From: JAKVKY01 sp964293585
Lineage (GTDB): Bacteria > Bacillota > Negativicutes > Acidaminococcales > Acidaminococcaceae
Assembly (NCBI GenBank): GCA_964293585.1
Contig: CAXYYS010000075.1
Coordinates: 1 to 8,221 of the forward strand
DNA length: 8,221 nt
Reading direction: 5' to 3'
In this document: positions 1 through 4,089 of the stretch, one piece after another
Layout of the letters: each line of letters opens with the position of its first letter
Position numbering within the stretch: position 1 is the first letter of the stretch
Translations under genes and position numbers: made by a program
The notes under the pieces: generated by a model
Databases searched by the model: none
What the model was told of the DNA's origin: nothing
Seen by the model: the letters and a program-made list of their open reading frames with translations, nothing else

Positions 1-146
1 GCTTTATAAACTAGGTCTCCTTCACGGCCGCGCATCCGTTCATAGTTACCTTCACGGGTGATGTAGTCAAAATGAGTTTTTGTATTTAATTTTGTCCCGT
101 TTTTTCTCGTTCCATGTGGAAGAGAGTTGAAATAATAATGGCTCAT
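1..146 (-). CDS. mobA: MobA/MobL-family (MOBQ-type) relaxase, N-terminal fragment
   Basis: The gene starts with ATG at 146 on the minus strand and runs off the left edge; 48 complete codons are visible. The start is supported by AGGAG (minus strand, 155-151) four bases upstream. The peptide begins MSHYYFNSLPHG and contains FDYITREGNY at residues 26-35. As I recall it, the IncQ plasmid RSF1010 MobA has ADYIQREGKY around its catalytic Tyr25, so Tyr28 here is the predicted nucleophile that cuts oriT and links to the 5' end. The histidine metal-binding motif of the family would lie beyond the window. The gene diverges from the trb operon across an oriT-like hairpin region, as expected for a relaxase beside its own target. 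It is too short here to tell whether a helicase or primase domain follows, as in TraA or full-length MobA. The family call is fairly secure; the exact subfamily is inference. Confidence 0.75.
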   Translation of the reverse strand, partial: MSHYYFNSLPHGTRKNGTKLNTKTHFDYITREGNYERMRGREGDLVYK

Positions 147-186
147 TTTACTCCTGGTCCTTGTTTGTCTTTTGGTTTTCGTTCCC

Positions 187-208
187 TACAATTTGCTTGC
201 AAATTGTA
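187..208. repeat. Inverted repeat 1 of oriT-region array
   Basis: Arms TACAATTTGC (187-196) and GCAAATTGTA (199-208) are perfect 10-base complements around a central TT. It is the most AT-rich repeat of the array and lies nearest the relaxase start, about 40 bases upstream of its ATG, so it could be an operator for that gene or a relaxosome binding site. Confidence 0.85.
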
Positions 209-212
209 CAGG

Positions 213-229
213 CGTCACCGTAGGTGACG
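213..229. repeat. Inverted repeat 2 of oriT-region array
   Basis: Perfect 7-base arms CGTCACC (213-219) and GGTGACG (223-229) flank a GTA loop. It begins five bases after inverted repeat 1. As single-stranded DNA or RNA it would form a compact GC-rich hairpin with a three-base loop. Confidence 0.8.
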
Positions 230-236
230 GCTATGC

Positions 237-249
237 GGCGTCGTACGCC
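237..249. repeat. Inverted repeat 3 of oriT-region array
   Basis: Arms GGCGT (237-241) and ACGCC (245-249) flank CGT. The stem is short but GC-rich. Its last base is shared with the next hairpin, so the two probably compete at the junction. Confidence 0.65.
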
Positions 250-261
250 CGCCGAAGGCGG
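249..261. repeat. Inverted repeat 4 of oriT-region array (GAA loop)
   Basis: Arms CCGCC (249-253) and GGCGG (257-261) flank GAA. CTTTTT follows at 262-267, so on the plus strand it superficially resembles a weak intrinsic terminator. It contains the first copy of GCCGAAGGC (251-259), which recurs exactly 24 bases downstream. The RSF1010 oriT hairpin also has a GAA loop, as I remember it. Confidence 0.7.
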
Positions 262-271
262 CTTTTTCGAT

Positions 272-286
272 AAAGCCGAAGGCTTT
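272..286. repeat. Inverted repeat 5 of oriT-region array (GAA loop)
   Basis: Arms AAAGCC (272-277) and GGCTTT (281-286) flank GAA. It contains the second GCCGAAGGC (275-283). AAAGCC can instead pair with GGCTTT at 260-265 across TTCGAT, so repeats 4 and 5 can fold as two separate hairpins or one alternative hairpin. Confidence 0.75.
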
Positions 287-326
287 CGCATATCACTGAC
301 ATGTCAGTGATGTAAATGCGCATTCT
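287..326 (+). other. oriT: Candidate origin of transfer (oriT) with IncQ-like nic core
   Basis: A perfect palindrome (292-311) is followed without a gap by GTAAATGCGC at 312-321. MOBQ-type origins such as that of RSF1010/R1162 have, from memory, an inverted repeat followed directly by GTAAGTGCGC and CCT, with the nick in the GCGC part. The match is 9 of 10 bases, and the order of repeat then core on one strand is the same. The following bases differ (ATTC instead of CCTC). The site lies about 170 bases upstream of a relaxase gene of the corresponding family. CGCAT (287-291) can also pair with ATGCG (316-320) in the core, leaving GTAA as a bulge. The nick would be expected near 319-322 on the plus strand. 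Assignment by motif and context only. Confidence 0.65.
292..311. repeat. Perfect 20-bp palindrome beside the nic-like core
   Basis: ATCACTGACA (292-301) is followed directly by its reverse complement TGTCAGTGAT (302-311) with no spacer. In an IncQ-type oriT this is where the inverted repeat recognised by the relaxase sits, on the 5' side of the nic core. With no loop the palindrome cannot form a full hairpin without opening at least the central pairs. It could equally bind a dimeric protein as duplex DNA. Confidence 0.9.
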
Positions 327-367
327 ATTTTTTAAAAGATTTTAGCCCCAGGTTATTTTTTATTTTT

Positions 368-396
368 ATGGTACCACGTATTTATTTTTTTTGCAA
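368..396 (-). promoter_or_regulatory. Possible leftward promoter for the relaxase gene
   Basis: On the minus strand, TTGCAA (396-391) is followed after 17 bases by TACCAT (373-368) with an upstream TGG resembling an extended -10. Each hexamer matches consensus at only four of six positions. A start near 361 would give a leader of about 215 bases running through the whole hairpin array, so the proposal is weak and another promoter may exist. Confidence 0.3.
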
Positions 397-483
397 TTAT
401 TTTTACGCATAATATTGCTAATATTGTCCATGTAATTTTTTAAAAGCCTGTATTTTAGGCATAAGTATTTTTTTTACGTATGC

Positions 484-512
484 TTGCAATTTATAGTTAT
501 TAGTGTTAAAAT
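484..512 (+). promoter_or_regulatory. Likely sigma-70-type promoter of the trb operon
   Basis: TTGCAA at 484-489 (four of six to TTGACA) is separated by 17 bases from TAAAAT at 507-512 (five of six to TATAAT). TGT at 504-506 makes this an extended -10. The expected start near 519 leaves a leader of about 50 bases before the trbF ATG. It is the best promoter-like match I found in the AT-rich half of the intergenic region. The -10 lies inside a long palindrome, suggesting repression. Confidence 0.6.
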
Positions 513-525
513 TTAACTGTAATAA
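497..525. promoter_or_regulatory. Operator-like imperfect palindrome over the trb promoter -10
   Basis: A 29-base imperfect palindrome is centred on A511. From the outside in, the half-sites are TTATTA (497-502) with TAATAA (520-525), and GTTAAA (505-510) with TTTAAC (512-517). Only two of the 14 pairs (503/519 and 504/518) do not match. It covers the proposed -10 and start site, where a bound dimer would block transcription. A further GTTAAA at 527-532 lies just downstream. No repressor gene is in the window. AT-rich sequence raises the chance level of such palindromes. Confidence 0.45.
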
Positions 526-556
526 AGTTAAAACGATTTTACAACATGATGAATAC

Positions 557-561
557 GGAGG
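557..561 (+). promoter_or_regulatory. Ribosome binding site of trbF
   Basis: GGAGG lies nine bases before the ATG at 571. It is a strong Shine-Dalgarno sequence for the first gene of the operon and fixes the trbF start. Confidence 0.85.
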
Positions 562-570
562 TTTTTAGGT

Positions 571-1278
571 ATGGATTCTCAGGAAAAATATAAGCCGAAG
601 GGCAGTTCTAGACGTGCTTTTGATAAGGGTGCTTATGGCAGATATGAAAATGATATATTTAACCTTTCGTATCTGAAGGACGTTGCCAACAGGAGAAACC
701 TATTATATTTGGCGCTGATCATCGTTTGTGTCGTATGTACGGTTTTCGTTACGATGACCGCTAATTATAGAACATACGTTGTTCGTGTTGATAATGCTAC
801 GGGTAGGGTGGAGGCCGGCGGTGAATTGAAAGCTACGAATTATAAGCCCCAGGATGCCGAGATTAAACATTTTTTAACGCAATATGTTAATGAAATTCGT
901 TCCGTGCCCCTTGATCCTGTGTTATTTAAAACGAACTGGAATACAGCGCAACATTTCATGACCCAGCAGGCGGCCCAGAAGTTAAATATCATGATGGCCA
1001 AGGAAAATCCTGTTGCTAAGTTAGGAAAGTTTACGGTTCAGCCATCCATTAAAAGTATTCAGCTGCAGCCGGGAAGTAACCGTACATATCAGGTTCGTTG
1101 GGTTGAAGAGGAATACAGTATCAACGGTGGCGTTACTGGTAAAAGAGATAATTATGTTGCCTTGTTTACTATTGTTATTCAGCCTCCGACAAAAGAGGAG
1201 GAGCTTTTAATTAATCCGCTGGGTATCAAGATTGCCGATTTAAGTTATGCGCGTGAAAATGATGCGACTAAGGAGTAA
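571..1278 (+). CDS. trbF: TrbF/VirB8-family inner-membrane T4SS protein
   Basis: VirB8-family proteins are bitopic inner-membrane components that link the cytoplasmic motors to the periplasmic core of the type IV secretion channel. This one has 235 residues, the usual size for TrbF. It has a basic cytoplasmic N-terminus (1-42), one transmembrane helix at about 44-64 (starting LLYLALIIV) and a periplasmic NTF2-like domain to the end. The C-terminal motif NPLGIKIADLSY (215-226) matches the conserved NPLGI stretch of TrbF/VirB8. VRWVEE (175-180) fits the preceding beta strand. The ATG is backed by GGAGG nine bases upstream. It is the first gene of the operon, and the stop is four bases before the trbG ATG. 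The family assignment is strong. Confidence 0.93.
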   Translation: MDSQEKYKPKGSSRRAFDKGAYGRYENDIFNLSYLKDVANRRNLLYLALIIVCVVCTVFVTMTANYRTYVVRVDNATGRVEAGGELKATNYKPQDAEIKHFLTQYVNEIRSVPLDPVLFKTNWNTAQHFMTQQAAQKLNIMMAKENPVAKLGKFTVQPSIKSIQLQPGSNRTYQVRWVEEEYSINGGVTGKRDNYVALFTIVIQPPTKEEELLINPLGIKIADLSYARENDATKE

Positions 1279-1282
1279 TACC

Positions 1283-2443
1283 ATGATTAAAGATAAGGTT
1301 TTAATTGCCGCGGTCCTGGTTAGTCTTCTTGGGTCACATTTTACCTTCGCTCAGGACCAAAAAGCGATATATAGTATGACGGATGCGCAGATTGTAGCAG
1401 CTCGCGTTACTTATGACTATAAACCGGATAGTTTATATCGTGTTGATACACAGCTTGGGTTTGTAAGTGACATTGAACTTAAACCTGGTGAGACTGTTAC
1501 TTATATTGTTGGTGGAGATACGCAAAGATGGCTTATTGATAAGGCTAAGGTTGCTAATGTTGTTCACGTTTATATTAAACCTTTGGCGCCCAACATCTCG
1601 ACCAATATAATTATTGATACAAATTTACACGCTTATCGTTTAGATCTTCATTCTGGAAATACTTATAATCCTTTGATTACATTTAATTTCCCGGATGAGG
1701 CTTTTTCTGTTTCTGGTTCTAAATATAATTCTGATGCTAGTTGGATTCAAAATTTAAAGAAATCCGATTGGGATATGAAGCTCTGGGGGAAGGAACTTAA
1801 TTATAAGTATGATGTTAAAAACAAGGACAAGGTTGACCCGGTCCTGGTGCCATTGGAGATTATGGATGATGGCGTCCGTACTTATATTAAGATGCCCAAG
1901 AATAATAAGTATGATTTGCCTGTTTTGTACAATGTTGACGTACTGGATAAGAAACAAAAGCTTTCCTTGATAAATTACCGTGTGATTAACCAGTTCTTTG
2001 TCGCTGATCGCGTGTTTGTTCATGGCAAGCTTTACTACAACAATAAGTTTAGTATTGATTTCTATAATAAACAAAAAGTTGTCCCTGAAGAAAGTAGATT
2101 TTTTAAGCGTACAGATACTTCATCTGGTACAAGGTTACGTCCTGACAATAAGAAGAGTTTTTTACAGAATCTTGTTTATGATTATCAGGTTAAAAATGTG
2201 GGTGTTAATGACAAAGATTTACCTCAGGATGTTGCCCAGGATGGTGCCCGTACTTACATTCAAATGAAGCACGTTGATTTTAATCAGATGCCTGCTTTAT
2301 ACGATGTTGATTCGACTGGCGCTTTGAAGTTTGTTACTTATACTATTGCCGGTAAGTTTTTTATCGTTGATCATGTCATTAAACATGGGAAATTGTTCTA
2401 TTCACCTAAATTATTTGCTGAAGTTTCTAGGAAGGGTGACTAG
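1283..2443 (+). CDS. trbG: TrbG/VirB9 outer-membrane core protein with duplicated C-terminal domain
   Basis: The start is ATG 1283: AGGAG (1271-1275) sits seven bases upstream and a signal peptide follows at once. An in-frame upstream start at 1247 would bury that signal. The protein has 386 residues against roughly 290-330 for typical TrbG. Residues 1-23 look like a signal peptide, cut near TFA/QDQ. The N-terminal VirB9 domain spans about 35-138, with LKPGETV, HVYIKP and TNIIIDTNLHAYRLDLHS (105-123). The C-terminal VirB9 domain, which inserts into the outer-membrane ring with VirB10 and binds VirB7, then appears twice: about 172-262 and 297-384. Matching pairs include DDGVRTYIKM (195-204) with QDGARTYIQM (319-328), LPVLYNVD with MPALYDVD, and VFVHGKLYY with VIKHGKLFY. 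A hydrophilic linker of about 34 residues separates them. Family certain; the effect of the duplication is unknown. Confidence 0.93.
   Translation: MIKDKVLIAAVLVSLLGSHFTFAQDQKAIYSMTDAQIVAARVTYDYKPDSLYRVDTQLGFVSDIELKPGETVTYIVGGDTQRWLIDKAKVANVVHVYIKPLAPNISTNIIIDTNLHAYRLDLHSGNTYNPLITFNFPDEAFSVSGSKYNSDASWIQNLKKSDWDMKLWGKELNYKYDVKNKDKVDPVLVPLEIMDDGVRTYIKMPKNNKYDLPVLYNVDVLDKKQKLSLINYRVINQFFVADRVFVHGKLYYNNKFSIDFYNKQKVVPEESRFFKRTDTSSGTRLRPDNKKSFLQNLVYDYQVKNVGVNDKDLPQDVAQDGARTYIQMKHVDFNQMPALYDVDSTGALKFVTYTIAGKFFIVDHVIKHGKLFYSPKLFAEVSRKGD
1796..2434 (+). repeat. Tandem domain duplication inside trbG
   Basis: Two diverged copies of the VirB9 C-terminal domain lie at about 1796-2068 and 2171-2434, separated by a linker of roughly 100 bases. 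Similarity is clear in protein and still visible in DNA: the stretch coding for DDGVRTYIKM uses GATGG, CCGTACTTA and ATT in the same places as its partner. The copies have diverged enough that the duplication is not recent. It is part of one open frame, not an assembly artefact of identical copies. Confidence 0.85.
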
Positions 2444-2447
2444 GCAT

Positions 2448-2744
2448 ATGGTTGATATCTTTTTGAAACTTCCCGATCGTATTCTTTGCAAGGTTAATAC
2501 CATCTATTATTGTAAGAGTTTGTTGTATATAGAGAATGGTAGTTTTTATGTTCACTTTCAGAATGAAACTCGTATTGATACACTTGGCCCTTTTGAGAAG
2601 GATGTTGCCGAAGCTTTTATATCAAAAATCTGGGAAAAGATTAAAGCTGGCGGACAAAACGGTAATCTTTGTATTGATATTGAATCTGATGATTTTAGAG
2701 AGTTTTTTAAATTGAAAGCCGGTGGTGCGAATGTTCGATTTTGA
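2448..2744 (+). CDS. Small hypothetical protein between trbG and trbI
   Basis: I do not recognise this 98-residue protein. ATG 2448 is chosen because it follows the trbG stop by four bases and has GAAGGG about 11 bases upstream; the open frame extends further left, but only as a shadow of trbG. It begins MVDIFLKLPDRILCK, has no signal peptide, lipobox or membrane helix, and appears soluble and cytoplasmic. It is mixed alpha/beta, with beta-like segments at 14-45 and a helix at about 50-66 (EKDVAEAFISKIWEKIKAG). In RP4 this slot holds trbH, encoding a lipoprotein, but nothing here supports homology to TrbH. Its end overlaps the trbI start by 14 bases, so it is almost certainly translated with the operon. 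A regulatory or assembly role is possible but unproven. Confidence 0.7.
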   Translation: MVDIFLKLPDRILCKVNTIYYCKSLLYIENGSFYVHFQNETRIDTLGPFEKDVAEAFISKIWEKIKAGGQNGNLCIDIESDDFREFFKLKAGGANVRF

Positions 2745-4089
2745 CAATAAGATTTTTAATTTTATTACTAAGAAGGGAAAAGAAAAGAAGCTCCAGGATG
2801 ATAAGACAAATAATGGGGCTGATGAGGTAATAAATAGTGAGCCGGATGAGACTGAAGATGTATCTGATAGTCAGATAGATCTTTCAGCTGTTGAAGATCC
2901 TACGGCTGGTAGTAAAAGGTTGAAAAAAACTGCGGTTTTAGGAGTGATTGGCGTTGCAACTCTTTTCGGTTTAAGCATGATTGTTAGTAATGTTTTTATG
3001 ACAAAGACTCCGCCTGCCAAAAAGGAGTCCGCTAATTTACCGATTGCGGCAACATCCATGAATCCAGCAAATGGTTTGCCGGATAAATATGCCGATCTAA
3101 GTAAATATGAACAGGCTGCTCATAAACAGGCTAAACAAAAACCGTTAAATAATCCTTCCGGCCAAAAAGCTGGTCAGAAACCTGAAACGGATGTAAGTCT
3201 TAATCCCACGGTTAAAAGACGAATTTATGCTCCTGATGATAAAGACACAACTTATGTACCCGTTGCACAGCGTGTGCCTGCTGTCCCTTCAGTCCCGCAA
3301 AATCCTGCTGCTGCGGCCGCTGGTCAAGAGACCCAGGCGGCCAGGGTGCGAGAAACTTATTTAAATAGCGCTCTTGCTTTTAAGAGTTCTACTACTGGTC
3401 AAGGCCAACAGTCCTCAAATAACGGGGTTGCAGTTCCGATTGGTTCTTCTGGCCAAGTTACTAATGGGCCGTCTTATGTCCCATCTTCTACTGCGGTGGT
3501 AAGTGATTCGGTTTTTACCCTAACTGCCGGGTCGGTGATCCAGGCGACACTTCTCACGGGAGTGACAAGCGACGTTCCTAATGGCGATGTAGTCGCCCAG
3601 GTTCGGCAGAATATATACGATAGTTTGACTGGTGAACATTTATTGATTCCACAAGGTTCTAAGCTTATTGGTGTTTCTGGTACTGCCGGAAGCCGGGGAA
3701 ATAAAAGGATAGGCGTAAGCTTTACCAGGATTATTTTACCGGATGGTTCCAATATTTATCTGCCCCAGCAAAAGGCTATTGATGGTGTTGGATATCCTGG
3801 CCTTTCTGATAAGTATGATGATCACGGCAGCACGTTATATAGGACCGCTTTCTTATCTGCTATTTTTGCAGCGGTGGCGCAAAGTGCTACCGGTGATTCC
3901 AGTGGTACAGATAAACGTAGTCCTGGTCAGGAGGCCGTAAGTGGTGCGGCAGCTTCTATTTTGAATACTGCACAGAAACTTATTGAACGTGATGCTAATA
4001 TGAATCCTACGATTACGATTTCTCCTGGTTTTCAGTTTAGCGTGTTTGTCAATAATGATGTAGGGATTGGAGAGTATTTAGATGATTAG
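2731..4089 (+). CDS. trbI: TrbI/VirB10 envelope-spanning T4SS protein
   Basis: VirB10/TrbI proteins are anchored in the inner membrane and reach the outer membrane, where they line the secretion pore with VirB9. I chose ATG 2731 (452 residues); GTG at 2722 would add three residues and neither has a strong ribosome binding site. The cytoplasmic N-terminus is charged and acidic (about 20-57), with one transmembrane helix at about 67-90 (AVLGVIGVATLFGL). A long Pro/Gln/Ala-rich periplasmic linker runs from about 91 to 255. The C-terminal TrbI domain (about 259-444) has the family hallmarks LTAGSVIQATLLTGV, RQNIYDSLTGEHLLIPQGS and LPDGSNIYLP. The hydrophobic stretch LYRTAFLSAIFAAVAQSA (about 369-386) is where VirB10 forms its outer-membrane antenna. 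Its end overlaps traG by eight bases. The family assignment is strong. Confidence 0.94.
   Translation: MFDFDNKIFNFITKKGKEKKLQDDKTNNGADEVINSEPDETEDVSDSQIDLSAVEDPTAGSKRLKKTAVLGVIGVATLFGLSMIVSNVFMTKTPPAKKESANLPIAATSMNPANGLPDKYADLSKYEQAAHKQAKQKPLNNPSGQKAGQKPETDVSLNPTVKRRIYAPDDKDTTYVPVAQRVPAVPSVPQNPAAAAAGQETQAARVRETYLNSALAFKSSTTGQGQQSSNNGVAVPIGSSGQVTNGPSYVPSSTAVVSDSVFTLTAGSVIQATLLTGVTSDVPNGDVVAQVRQNIYDSLTGEHLLIPQGSKLIGVSGTAGSRGNKRIGVSFTRIILPDGSNIYLPQQKAIDGVGYPGLSDKYDDHGSTLYRTAFLSAIFAAVAQSATGDSSGTDKRSPGQEAVSGAAASILNTAQKLIERDANMNPTITISPGFQFSVFVNNDVGIGEYLDD

Larger units (their letters stand above)
147..570. other. Divergent intergenic region (oriT plus promoters)
   Basis: I see no gene in these 424 bases. 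The region is sharply two-sided in composition: 211-290 is about 62% G+C and packed with inverted repeats, while 361-480 is about 23% G+C with long T runs. The left half contains the proposed oriT. The right half contains the promoter and operator-like palindrome of the trb operon. TTGCAA occurs three times (197-202, 391-396, 484-489); because it is its own reverse complement, it could serve as a -35-like element on either strand. AT-rich DNA next to a nic site is usual for an oriT, as it eases strand opening and may bind accessory proteins. Confidence 0.8.

Noticed and set aside
249..267. GC-rich hairpin followed by CTTTTT, resembling a rho-independent terminator on the plus strand
   Set aside because: No plus-strand gene ends upstream of it; the stem has only five pairs and it sits within a larger hairpin array better explained as part of oriT.
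411..425. AATATT-GCT-AATATT repeat in the AT-rich intergenic region
   Set aside because: Both halves are self-palindromic AT hexamers, expected by chance in DNA of about 23% G+C.
445..478. GCCT and AGGC arms at about 446-460 followed by a T run, a possible terminator between the divergent genes
   Set aside because: The stem is only four pairs with a seven-base loop, and the T run is not adjacent to the stem. Both flanking genes point away, so no terminator is needed.
1247..1282. Upstream in-frame start for trbG
   Set aside because: It overlaps the end of trbF, would put 12 charged residues before the signal peptide, and ignores the AGGAG placed seven bases before ATG 1283.
1754..2074. Open frame of 106 codons on the minus strand inside trbG
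   Set aside because: It lies wholly opposite a well-supported gene, has no ribosome binding site that I can see, and its product resembles nothing I know. Other long frames opposite or within trbI, traG and trbB were dropped for the same reason.
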